A DNA stretch of 64,000 nucleotides from Sthenelais limicola (Eukaryota; Annelida; Polychaeta; Phyllodocida; Sigalionidae). The notes under the pieces were generated by a model that saw nothing but the letters and a program-made list of their open reading frames with translations, made no database searches and was not told the origin of the DNA. A program made the translations under genes and the position numbers. This document shows, one piece after another, positions 24,590-37,200 of this stretch. Location of the stretch: assembly GCA_942159475.1 (NCBI GenBank), contig OW804097.1, forward strand, positions 54,394,986-54,458,985. Reading direction: 5' to 3'. Positions within the stretch are counted from its first letter, which is position 1. Each line of letters starts with the position of its first letter.

Positions 24590-25730
24590 TCCTTATTTCA
24601 ATTCTCCTTAATAATTTCGATCACCCATTAATGGTGAAATGTATATCTACTTACTTATATTACTTAAGAAATTACAAAATTTTGGAATTTTAAATAACAC
24701 ACGTGCATGGTTCAAAAACTATTTAGAAGACAGAACGCAAAATGTAGTTGTTGACGGTAATATCTCCAGTTCCAAAGAGGTCACCAGTGGTGTTCCTCAA
24801 GGAACCTCTTTAGGGCCATTGCTCTTTATTCTGTATATCAACGATTTACATAGGGTAGTAAAAAACTGTCGGATACAACACTTTGCCGATGATATGGTAA
24901 TTTATTCATGTAAAGACAGAAAAACCCAGAAAGTTGTTGACATTCAGGATGATTTAGACAATATTTACAGATGGTGTGCCACAAATAAGATTTCACTCAA
25001 TATAAAGAAATGTAAAACCCTTACTATTGGGTTAAAAACTAGTGAAGAACAGAGACTTGATTATTGCCAGGATAACATGAAACTTGATTCTGTGGAAAGT
25101 TACAAATACTTGGGGGTTGATATAGACCGACAGTTGAATTTCAAAGTGTTCTTGGAAAGAAAAATCAATATTATAAGAGCCAAAATCAAAGCTCTGTCGA
25201 AACTGTATAAAATCTGTGACACTACAACGTTACTCTTAATTTATAAAACTACTATGGTGCCACATATTGATTACGGTGACATATTTTATCTTGGTGCGCC
25301 TCAGCAATACTTAGATAGGCTTCAGTCATTACAGAACTCTGCGATTAAAATAGCGCTTAATCTGCCTAAATACTCTAGTACTAAATAAATACACAAAAAG
25401 GTAAACATGCCATCTCTATTAACAAGGAGGCATGGTCATTTAGCTGAGCTAGCCTTCAGGAGAACGTTAATTGAAGAAAACATAGATGATAGAAAAGTAA
25501 ATCTGAGGAGCCTGCAAGACGGTATTAAACTGAGAGTGCCCCAACCAAGAAACGAAGTGTTTAAGAAATCATATATGTATAAACTATCAATATTATGGAA
25601 TGAATTAAATAGTAAGGCGAGATCTATAAAAACCAGGAAACACTTGAGGGTTTATCTGAAGAATATTTATTCCTCTGAGGTCGACCAATTCATAAGTACA
25701 GATCAAGAAATAGAAACTGTTATAGAATAG
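24590..25730 (+). pseudogene. LINE (CR1/jockey-type) reverse transcriptase, 3' half, 5' truncated
   Basis: The frame 24639-25388, continued 25389-25730 after a single TAA (25386-25388), encodes the later RT blocks: FKNYLEDRTQNVVV, GVPQGTSLGPLLFILYINDL (block B), HFADDMVIY (block C, catalytic DD), SYKYLGVDIDRQLNF, then the thumb and the typical tail LDRLQSLQNSAIKIA ... SLLTRRHGHLAELAFRR. Upstream, FDHPLMVKCIST (24617-24656) is block A remnant in a shifted frame, so the RT was cut or frameshifted near 24640. Only one stop and one shift over 1.1 kb suggest moderate age. The clade call rests on the FADD box and the LQNSAIK tail. A run of 14 G sits about 75 bases after the frame ends. Confidence 0.9.
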
Positions 25731-27389
25731 GGGATGGTAGGGGCGGGGGGATGAAAATAGACAAGTAAGATCTATGATACTTAAGATCGACTTATCTTGA
25801 TGGGGGGGGGGGGGGCTTTAAAATTGATTATACCTGTCCTAGTGAGTTGTGCATACTGCTAAAGTCATTGTATTGTGAAATAATTGTGATTTTAATACTA
25901 TTTTACCCATTTAGGGGACACTACCATTTCTCTTGCCGCCTAGTTCAGGGTGGTTCACTTATGAATATAAATAAGATATGTATAGACGACTTCATTGTAC
26001 TGTATGATTATAACAAAGAATCTTCCAGTCCAGGGAGGTTTACCATTGTAAACAATAACAGTATATTATAATAATTTGATATTTCTATTTCTGTATAAGC
26101 GTTTTAAAAATAGGGTACATTAGTTGAGAAAACTAAATGTAAACTCCTAAAATGTCAAGCACGCTAAGAAAAATTGAACTATATCAGATAACACATCAAG
26201 TCAACTTTTCATATAATTATATTATAAGGTCTAATGATGTAACCCTGTATTTTATTATTATACCTGCTTTACACCTCTTGTTTCGAGGTTGTCCTGGAAA
26301 ATCTATGTAGTAGAGGGAACATCCCATTTTGTATCGTTTTTGATTACTAAATAAAAGTTGTTATATATAAATGTTAATGTCCGTAGAGCGGGGACACTAC
26401 AATAAAGGATTACTTCTATTGGAATAGGGAGTTACTCTAAATGCTCGGATCTCGCGTGATGTAGATATAAATGGAGATAACTTCTAATGGATTGATGTCT
26501 CAAATGGGAATTATGCTTCGCTTGTGATGTATGTAGATATAAGGTAAGGCGTGGAGTACAGAATGGCTTCTTTTATTAGTCTTTCAATAACACAGTAGTC
26601 ATGTATATCAAGTCAGTTATATCATGGTCAGTGTTCGAGGTGGCAGGGCTTCCAGTCAGTCAGCTTAGGTCTTCATTATACAGCATTGGGTAGTAGAGCT
26701 CTCAGGAAAAGGTCTGAATATACAGTGACTGGGAACCCTTATATACCCTAAACATTGCAACAGATTCTGGGTACATTTCATCATCCTTTCCAGGCGTCCT
26801 GCAATGTTCAGTGGACATTTCATCAGCAACTCAGGTTGCTGAGGGAGCACTGCCCATTGCATCAGCCTCCAAGTTAATGGCGGAGTAGCTCACATGCAAT
26901 GTCGCTGGGGGATTTCATCATCCAGCTCCATTGCATCAGCTCGCTCTCCCCAGGGGTCAGACCCCCTCCCTACCACCTCTCGACCGGATAATAATTAAAT
27001 AAGTAAACAAGTAACATACATATAAATGGATAGGTACAATAGGGTGAAAAGTGACAATATACATGAATATAACATTGCATCACTCTAAATGATTTATATC
27101 ACAAGTTTGGATGTTATCATATAGAAATGAGTGACATCTGCCTATTTGATATGTGTAGATGAATCAACACATGTGGTGATACGCCCAATATCAAATATAT
27201 TTCACAGTTTCACATAAGCGAAAGTTCCCGTATCTAACTTCCCGTCAAGCTTTTACTTAAAAAACTGAAATAGAAAGTCTGAATATCTAAATACGACCTG
27301 GGAAAATACCAAATTCTCTGATCCTATATGAATCCAATTATAGCTAATTATTACACACAGGTCTGCTTTAGCTAAGCACATGAAAAAGA
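25731..27389. other. LINE 3' flank and stretch with no supported gene
   Basis: The first few hundred bases may be the 3' UTR of the preceding LINE; no poly(A) or simple-repeat end was found to close it. An AATAAA-like string and 'tccgtagagcggggacac' occur near 26380. The minus-strand ORF at 26665-26862 is unrecognised. Confidence 0.35.
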
Positions 27390-27745
27390 ATAACTGTCAG
27401 ACTATAACCCATTACAATATATTCCCATTTAAAAACTGACTCTACCCCTACATGAATCCAATTATACTCCATCTGAACCCTTAAGTCAGCTTAACATTAT
27501 ACCCCATCTTGATTCTTAACTCATCTCACCTCATCTGTCTGTACCTGGCGCCATTAACTGTCGGACTATAACCCATTACTCTATATCTCCATCTAGGTAC
27601 TGGGTCTGATCCTTTATGGATCCAATCAATTATACCCTGTCTCACCCCACCTATAATCTCCTGTCAGACTATAACCCATTACTATATATCTCCATCTAGA
27701 TACTGGCTCTGATCCTATATGGATCCAATTATAGCCCACCTGGCT
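27390..27745 (+). repeat. Three diverged tandem copies of a 100-160 bp unit
   Basis: The string ctgtc(a/g)gactataacccattac recurs at about 27395, 27558 and 27661. Each copy is followed by 'atat(c/t)tcc', a 'tactgg(c/g)tctgatcc' block and 'atg(g/a)atccaatta'. Copies two and three are closest. No coding capacity. Confidence 0.7.
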
Positions 27746-28692
27746 GTATCTGGATCCATCCCTTTATTACCTACCAATTACCTCAGCCCTTACTCACCTG
27801 TACAAGGAGTGTCAAGTATAAGTAATGACACCTGTTCTTGCTAGGGGTGCATGTAGCTCACCGCCCCTACTACTCATTGAGGAAACCGCTACATACTGTT
27901 ACACGCTCGAATTTGTCTGCGTTTTTCAGCATCCGTGGATTCAGACAGACAGAATATATATATAACAAAAGAATTTCAACCATATTGACAATTGACAATA
28001 TATATATCTATATATATATCTCGTATCGAACATTATCTACACCTACATTATTATCTATGACCTTCCGCCTCTGACGTCGGGCATCACACAATTATCCTAA
28101 TCTCACAATGCGCGCCCATTCTACGTATACATAAAGGCTGCAGTGGTTCGAGATCTTTTTTCTTCAATATTATTTGCTTTTCAGTTTGTTGTTCTGGTTC
28201 TGTAGGTGGAGAGGACCCGGGTGGCAAGATCCTCCCTACATGGTTCACTGGCATATTGATTTGGTTAGAACCTAAAAGAGGTATTTTTTTTTTATGATTT
28301 TATCTATACTTGGTATACCGACTCCCCTTTTTGGGGTTAGTTCTGCCGGGCCAAAAAATGCCAACAACTATTCATCTTGTTAAGATTTCTCACCATCTTT
28401 GACCCATAGACTCTCTCTAGTTTTAGAATCGTTTACTTTTAACACAGATATAAAGAATATAGGACAGGCTGGAAGACCTATTAGTAGATCAAGTTTTGAT
28501 TGATGATGAATAAAAATTCAATATAATATATAGATCTATAGATATGAAGTAAGCTACCGAATCCGCAACAGAGCAAGTCTCATTATTCAGAATTTCTGTT
28601 TCTATTACAGATCCTCCGATGAGAATATTGTGACAACAATGTAATCCTTCCAGCAAGTTTAATGTCGAAATCATACATGAAGAAATTCTCCA

Positions 28693-28732
28693 CACTCTTA
28701 AAAAGAGAAAAGACACTCTTAAAAAGAGAAAA
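28693..28732 (+). repeat. 19-bp direct duplication in the 5' UTR or promoter of the ebony-like gene
   Basis: cactcttaaaaagagaaaa occurs twice, 21 bases apart, ending 37 bases before the ATG. Each copy contains a small inverted pair (ctctt/aagag). Confidence 0.75.
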
Positions 28733-28769
28733 CCTATTTGGATTTAATCTAAATTGATATATAGTCGAT

Positions 28770-31700
28770 ATGTCCCTCCTCAAATTAAAGGAGACATTTT
28801 CTAGATTGAAGAACGCTGCGGGGAGACTTGGCCTGAGCATGATGGGCGTTCTACTCGGGGAGGACCATGAGCTACCAACCACATCAATACATGCATTGTT
28901 TGACAGGCAGGTCATGAAAAACAATCCAATCCAGAACACCTCCCTGATTACTGAATCTAAGCGATTGTCTTTTGAAAATGTGAAAATATCTTCAGAAAAA
29001 CTCTCGAAAAATTTGCTGGCTGAGCTTGGAGCTCGAGGAGATAAACTGGAGGAGCCTATGGCCCTGGGATTGTACACAGGAGCAAATGAATGGAGGATCA
29101 TTGCCATGCTGGCAATCCTTAGAATTAATTGTGCTTTTGTAGCCATAGATTCCACAATTCCACCTGAGAGGGCGGACTATATGTTCAAGGAGGCGAACGT
29201 GAAATATGTACTTTTTGATGGACCGGAATCTACTGATTTTGTTAAGCAAATTGTGAATTTAAACCACCATCTCCAGCCAATCGACTTGATTGATATTGTA
29301 GAAGAGGAACCTGACTTTGATATTTCTGAATATAGTTATAATACATCGATGCATGACAATCCTGTGGTCTGTATTCTATTCACCTCCGGCAGCACCGGTC
29401 GTCCCAAGGGTGTTCCCATCACAACATCCAACCTCATCAATAGATTGGTTTGGCAGTGGGATTCAATACCATTCCATGAAAACGATACAGCATGTCACAA
29501 GACTTCAGTACTATTCATTGATTCAATGACTGAGATTTTTGGTGCTCTACTAAAAGGTATACCACTTGTTATATTAAATAAAGAAACTGTCTCCCAACCA
29601 GAGAGATTCGTCTCAGCAATCAACCAACACAAGATAACCAGAATTGTCCTTTCTCCTAGCCATCTTCGGATACTCACTAATTACCTTGATGCGACTAAAT
29701 ACCTAAACAAGGTATTTTCTGTCAATACAATAATCAGCAGTGGGGAAAATCTAACCGTAGACATCGCTAAAATGGCCTTTTCTGTGTTCCCTCTAAGGAC
29801 TGTATTGTACAATCTTTATGGGAGCACTGAGACAACGGGTGATGTAACATATCAATGTTTAAACACTCCTGAAGATATTGATGAATTTTCCCACGAAGGA
29901 TCTGTCTCAATTGGACGACCAGTATATAACACTTGCGCAGTAATACTGAATGAGAAATACGCAGTGTGTGCAACAGGAGAAAAAGGAATTATCTACGTAT
30001 CAGGGTTTAATATAGCAAAGGGGTATTTAAACCCATCTAACATTCAGCAAGGAACTTTAAGTTTAACGGAAAACAGAATCTTCACTAAACATGGACATGA
30101 AGTTCTCCATGGTATGGGTGATATTGCTGTATTAAAAAATGGCCGTCTTTATCACCAGGGACGAGTGGACTCCATTGTCAAAGTCAGGGGGCATCGTGTA
30201 GATCTTAGAGAAATTGAAATGTTGGCGAACCAACAGGAGGAAATACATTGCATAGTATTGCCCTACAAGGATATACATGGATACATTGTACCCATTGCGT
30301 TTTACACTGCATCCAGCGTGAGTAGTATATCAAAAGATGAACTCAATCGGTGGGCGAGGAAACATTTGCCAAGCTACGCTCTTCCAAGATTTTATTATAT
30401 GGAGGAATTTCCACTTCTGCGGCATTCTATTAAAATAGATCGTCAGGCGATGGTTGAAGCCTATCATAGAGCGGTACTTGGTGATGGTGGTGGAAATGGT
30501 ACCTTTAAGTTTGACCAGACTGATCAGCAAATTATCAGAAAAATAATAGCCAAGAATCTTGCTATGCCTCATGTAGAACTTGATTTAGGCAAAAGTTTCT
30601 TTGAAGTTGGTGGTAATTCAATCACAGCCCTGGTCACTATAGCCGATTTGAATTCAGGCGGACTAGACATCTCTCTCCAAGACTTAATTGGTGCAAAGTC
30701 AATAACGGAACTACTGACTCCAAAGTCTGAACAGGTCATGGAACAAAAATACGAAATTAAGCTATTAAAATCGGTGCCAGATAATGAAGCAGCGTTCAAG
30801 ATCTTAGTCGATGGCTTCATAAAAAAGAATCCACTCGACGTTTTAGCTGGCACGAAACCACAGCAGTTTTCCAAGTTTCTTCGACCGCTTTGGGAAGTAA
30901 TCAAGACGCAGGGTCTATCGAACGTAGCAGTTGATAAGAGCACGGGAGCAATTGTTGGCGTTACCATAGTAACAGAGTTAGAGGAACCAGAGGGTTTGGA
31001 ATTCTACGAACCGGCAGAGGTGTATGAAATCAACAAGGCGGTCGAAGATCCTGCTAAAGAAAGTTTGCTGAGAAGTGGCGGAAAATGGGCAGATAGTTTA
31101 TTAGACGCTGTAGACATGTCATTACCGGACAGCGATGCCCTTGGTGTTCTCGAAATGATGGACATTTTCAGCGAAGAAACGGCTAAGAGCAAAGGTTATG
31201 ATGGTGTCTTCGTCATCAACTCTCACCCGGCGACAATGGTTAGTTGTTAGCTATTCTATGTAGTTATTGCTGGATATAGAAAACTCACGTACCGGCTTAT
31301 GTGGTCTGATAACAAGCAATAACCACTTAGTAAGTTGGTAATAGATCATTTTTATGACTTACCGATGTTCCTGAAGAAAAATCTCTAAAATGTTATTAGT
31401 CACAGTGAAGGCCTTCCTAATATTTAAGCTATTTTATTTTAGTTGTTAGGTATTGTAATTTTAAAGAGCGTTCCTTCTTTTTGTAAAATATATTTCGCAA
31501 ATTGTGCTACGAACCTAAATGATCAGGTGTTGTCATCTGCACATACTATTGTAATTGTCTTTTAATCATAACAACCAAAACGGACTATGTCTTGCTGCCA
31601 ACTTGTTGTCAATAGTTTTTTTTAATTTAATCTAAAGATACCTTTTAAAAACAGCAGGGTCGAGCTAGTCTTTAAAAGGTTTGCCGTTTATAGGTTCCGT

Positions 31701-32610
31701 GCTTGGTTGACGCAAGATATTTCTCATTGCAAAATCATACTTAAGCCCCATGCGTAATTCATGATAAGTCTAATGACTATTATATTACATAGCCTGTGGT
31801 TCGAGCAGTTCATTAATACAATGAATTATTCATCCCTTGGGTAATTTAGCTCGGCGAACCATATGGATTGTTCACAGACTGCGCAAGCAGAATATTTACA
31901 TGCCCAATAACATAGCGGTTTGCTATGGTTTTGAAAAGGAAAAGTTGCGCAAAATTATTTCTCTTTATAACTTTGGTGTCAAATTGGGAAGATTGTTTTC
32001 CCCATATATTCTTTGAAATTCACAAATGTGCAATTGATATCATACGGACAGGTGGACGTTTACCTGGCATGGGGAGCTATAATATACATAGGTATCCACA
32101 GTGATACCAAAAATAATCATATAAATCATAACGTAACGATTTGAACTAACCTCTTAAAAGTAAAGAGAAAATCTAGGCATGACGCCCTGGAATTTGACGC
32201 ATTCCAGGGATGGAAGTGGGCATATGGCAAAAATACTTCTATTTATACTACTATATTTCTAGCAAGGGAAAAAGGGGGACGAAATTTGGTAAATAAAATG
32301 TTGTGAAACGTTTCTCAAAATTTCAGAATTTATTTTTACCATTTTAGGTTTAAAATGATGGGAATTCGGGGGTAATTCGACAATATTTGTTTTAAAAAAT
32401 ACTGATTTCAGTATAAATATTAAAGACTTTCCTTCCTGATGTTTACCTAAAGGAAAATGCCTATATTTGCAGGCCCTGGCAGAAAGAAGAGGGTACAAGA
32501 CTATGAACACACTTCACGTGAAAAGCTTTTACTACAACGACACCTACCCATTCAAGGATGCGGAAGGGTCTTACTACATTAAGGCCATGCTTTTTAAGTT
32601 CAGCAAGTGA
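28770..32610 (+). CDS. ebony: Ebony-like NRPS protein: adenylation, carrier and acyltransferase-fold condensation domain
   Basis: Two exons, 28770-31238 and 32473-32610 (868 codons plus stop), joined by a gt-ag intron in phase 0. Only splicing restores the GNAT motif that straddles the junction. Residues about 40-560 are an AMP-forming adenylation domain: A3 TSGSTGRPKG at 205-214, A5 YGSTE at 350-354, A8 GRVDSIVKVRGHRVDLREIE from 464, and an A10-like IKIDRQ. Residues about 580-645 are a carrier domain with LGKSFFEVGGNSI; Ser617 would carry phosphopantetheine. The last roughly 210 residues lack an NRPS condensation motif and look like an arylalkylamine N-acetyltransferase fold, as reported for Drosophila Ebony, which joins beta-alanine to dopamine or histamine and is 879 residues long. 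An in-frame stop lies 15 bases before the ATG. Orthology is inferred, and the amino acid and amine used are unknown. Confidence 0.88.
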
Positions 32611-34227
32611 GAGGTGCTTACTTGCTTAATAATATACTTGATGAGAGATATGTTCAACTTGGGGACAATTATTACAAACATGCAGAAATTCACTATTTTG
32701 TTCGGTCCACCATAATGTATTATTGGAGATAGCGATCAATTAAAATAATGAGGACCTGAGGCATAATAATTAGTAATAGTCATAACTAGTATCACATAGC
32801 AAATACTAAAAATATTCCTGGTAAAAGATGCCTAGGTTTTCAGTTAAATTAAACAAGTGTATAAGTCACCGCTGTACATATATAGCATGACCAACCTTTA
32901 CCAAGGGAAAAAGTAAGGATAAACTTTTCCATGGGTATACTTTGAATGTTAGTACATACTTCTAATCTATGGAACATAATATGACAATTTCATTTATAGT
33001 TGATTCCTCTCACCAGGTACAGTAACATCTCCCTATTATATATAACGGACACCCCCGGTGGGTTGATAAGATATGTACATCAGGTATTGTTTATATCGGC
33101 AAGGTCCCCCATTTTAAGAAAGTCTTGGGAAGAAATAAGAAATGGCGAGACTATTCTTCACGTATAACAACCAAAATTTAGCTGCACCTTTATTGTTCCA
33201 TAACCATAACATACAAGAAAATTGTATATGGACTCGAACTAGTGCCGGGTAATCTATAACTTCAAGAGTGTTATTGGTGTATAGTGAAGTTGCAACCATA
33301 TATAACTTTCACACTTTGTCAGAAGCAACACATTGTGTACATTTACAATCAACTGGAATATCCCAGAAGTGTAACATGTTATCAAGCAGAAATGGTACAC
33401 ATTATATTGGGACATAATAAATTATTTGGGAGAGCTAACCCACACTAAGTCACAACGCTCAGACCAATTATTACAAGACCCAATTAACATCATTATTATG
33501 CAGAACGCATACATCTGCCTGAATGCTTAATATCAGCCCTGCCTGTATATGGAATTTAATCAGATATATATTATTGGTCCCTGAGTAGCAATATCACTTT
33601 AACTTAATACATAAATGTTACATTGGAATAGAAGTGGTTTATGCGTGGGGTACTTACGTTTGGTGGCAGTTACAAGTGAATACTAAGTCTAAGAGGATAG
33701 CATCCTTTTAATACTGTTAATAACTTATATTATGAATACAAGTAAAAGAGGCGAAGACATGCGATAAAATCCTTTGTCTCTTATGTGTATAATATAATCT
33801 CCAATAAAAGTTAAGAACACACATTGCTTTGAGAGTGTCTTCGAAGTTGCCCGGGTCCACGGTCAAATGAACCAAGCGTTATGATAAAATTATTCAGATA
33901 TTTCATAATATAATTTAACAATGATGTAAATCGAACACGTACATAGAAAAACATTTACCCTTAGCCTTGGCATGATTCTAAAATGAATGATGAAAAATAG
34001 CATACTGACTGATAATGTCAGGGTTATATAACTAATACAAAAATCTTGAAAAATTGAAAGTCTACTAAGGAATAAAATTCAGACCACGTCAAAGCATGTT
34101 TTTATGCGGACACGTAGCTATGCTGACATGCCACACAGATAGTATACAATTAGACGTCTTCTTGGATAGGGGCCGTGGTTTGAACCAGACTGTTTGAGAG
34201 TCATCCAGCAACATTGCAGACTTTGGT
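32611..34227. other. Intergenic gap between convergent genes
   Basis: It lies between the ends of the ebony-like gene (plus) and the conserved unknown gene (minus). It contains AATAAA strings near 33417 and 33806, possible poly(A) signals for the plus-strand gene. No other gene or structured repeat was seen. Confidence 0.45.
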
Positions 34228-37200
34228 TTAAGCTAGCCCTTTCTTCTTCATTTTTTTTGCATAGACATCATAGTCCTCTTTATTGAGTTTGTAAGCCCAG
34301 TGTTGTAAGGTTTGTCTGACCACAGGGGAGACGGCCGGGTTGTCAAAGGCACAGCCACTCTTTACACACTTGGATATGAGATTGTTTCTCCACCTGCCTG
34401 TCACTCCGGCACACCTCAACCATCTCCCTACCTGCCTCTCATCATCATCTGAACGTCTGCCTTGGTAGAATCTAATAAAAATGATGATAAATAAATAATA
34501 ACATATAATAAGGAGAAGGCTTTAACTACAGGCTTCAGAATTTTCTTTGGTTTGGTTTGTCATTGTATGTTCAATTTAATTTGCCAATTTCGAGACTACA
34601 CTTAGACTTAACATTTGCCGATATATGGCAAATTAGAGGCAACCACTGGAAGATATACGGCAGCAGCAGAGAAAAAACGTTCATCTGGACAACTGTAATA
34701 ATGGACTGAATCAAAATCTACAATTTAGAAATTAAAAATGATATAAATAACTTTAGACGTTTCTGAAATAATCCACAGGCGGAATTAAGTAGATTCGGAC
34801 AGGAGTTATGACCAAGAAACGCCAACTGCAATATCTAGGTTAGAGATATGTTGTATTCAGAAAATAAGGGGTTTTATACCCAATTCTAGGAGAGCAGCTC
34901 ACCCCTTCTGGTGGAAACAACCCCGTACTGGTGGAAACAACAGAGTCCAGCCCAGTGCTTACATGCGAGTAGTATATAAGAATTGTAATTTGTGTGTGGC
35001 CATACCGGAGGCTTGGAGACTAACGGAAAGCACGAGCCTAAAAACAATTACAAATTAATTATTATAAATAGAAACTCTCACCTGCAGTACCATTGGTACC
35101 AGCCATATGGATCCTGCTTGTGCATCCAGCCCGACTCCTCCCACATTTCCAGACTCCCGCCACATTTGGCATTATATGTGTTGATATCATTGCGGTAAGT
35201 AGATGAGGACACCTAGCGGGACAAATTGACAATACACGTTAAGGTGTTGGTACAACTTGTTTCTACCGGATCGTTTTGCAACAGTCGTCATCTGTTGGGA
35301 ATTAACTGAATCCAGGAGATTTTTTTTCTTCCAAACTTGATAATAGAATCGCTATCTTATTTTTCAACTGATGTAGAGAAATATGATGTAAAGAATGGAG
35401 CAGGAAACTCACCTGCCTGCCAATATCGAGTGCCTTTACCCAGTCTTTGGGAAGTTCTTTCCACACACCAGAATATTTTTTCTCTAGATAAATAAAACCA
35501 TAGTGATTCGTTTTGAATTACAAGTGGCTCTATTACATAGTCGGGATGAAGATGGAATATTTCACTGATTAATTAATATAGATTCTAGGCGTCTTTGGGA
35601 TAAGTAGAAGGGACAAGGGGAGCTCCATGGATTGTTATTTAAAGACTTCTTAATACATGGTTCCCGCGGCCCAGCCAACATCAAAATCACTGAGTTTTAC
35701 TGACTAATTAGACCAATTTTTATTGACGAAATAGAGTCGTTAGCAGGCCCCTCAAAGTCTTTGAAATATCCAAAAGCTCTTCATTTTATAAGAATAATTC
35801 AGACAACTTCATACAATATTTCGCTTGTTAAAATTAAAGATTTTTAGAGATGATTACAAAGAATACCAAGAAATTAAAAGGATATACCTCTGATCAGGAT
35901 ACTAGCAAAAAAGATATTTGACAGCCTAGGGAATGCAAACCACCATATAGTGGGGCGGGGGGTGGGGTGACTTGGTGCATGCTCTCCGGAAATATTTGAG
36001 TGAAATGAGTGCTGTTTGGGTGCATTCTACTGATTTTAACGGCCATCTATATTTATTTTCAGTCCATAAACATATCATCAAAATGGTTTGATTTCATTCG
36101 AATTTCAATTACCCAAGGTCGTGCAAAGAAAATCCACATTCAAAATTTGTTTGGCACAGAGTTTCAGTATTGACAAGAATGTATAGAAATTATTTAATTA
36201 GATGTTGTTGCTGAAATATCACTCAAGTCGTCATCATCGAAAGTTTCATTTTATTCCAATATTTCGCCCTATTTGGTGGGCTTTTTCAGGGATAATGAGA
36301 TATTCGATCATAGTGCTACATATATAGGCAAACGTGTTCATAATGTGTCACGGATGTTCTGCCACGTTGTGATTGGTTCAGCACATTTTGTGTTGTAACA
36401 CTTAATGTGTTGAGGGGGGGGGGGGGGGGGTCAAGTGGAGGGGATTTCGCTCTGCTGAGGGTGTGGGTGGGGAGAAGGATTGTTGATTCTTCGCGTAATT
36501 GATGATTGACACAGGTATATTATTTTATGAAGTTTAATAAACTTTGCCTTGCTTGTTGATACACAATAAGTAAACAAATGTTTGGTTATATTGAATATAG
36601 TATTAGTAAAACCGAAACTATAATTTTAAGTTCGGTGTTGATTAATAGTTATTTAATTATCGAAATATTTGAATGTACTAGTTCATTGTCTTTGGGAACT
36701 TTCACGTTTCTAGAGGGCTCAGGAAGAAAATTACTGACTTGTTACTGATGCACATAGAAAAGGTCCTTAACAAGAGTCACAAGCATTAACTTGTTTAAAG
36801 CGGGCTTTTAATTAGGAGGAGGAGGAGGAGGAGGAGGAGGGGGAGGGGGAACCATTTGGCAACGAAGTAGGAGTCCTATCACACAATTGAATGCAAAAAC
36901 ACTAAAGCTGCAAAACGCAGCAGCAAACACTACCTATGCCTGCCGTGATCAAAACTAAGCCTACGACAGGCTTACATAGCAAATTTAAGACTGGAAATCT
37001 GAAAGTAGTACATGCCATTTTAGGATTGCAGCGTAATAATCTGAAATCGCCTGTCGATCAGATCACCAAACGCCATGCACGTGAATAATAAATTGCAGCG
37101 TCCACGGCCTCACCGTAAGATCTTATGGCAATCTGAGCGGTGATTACGGTCACCAGAGCGTATACGTGGCCAAGCCATTAAACCCAAATCAAAATTACTA

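Noticed and set aside
26380..27840. Possible LTR or CACTA element ends near 26390 and 27830
   Set aside because: No matching second terminus or coding sequence found.
33190..33300. B-box-like agttcgagtcc on the minus strand, considered as a tRNA or SINE
   Set aside because: No A box at the right spacing and no acceptor stem.
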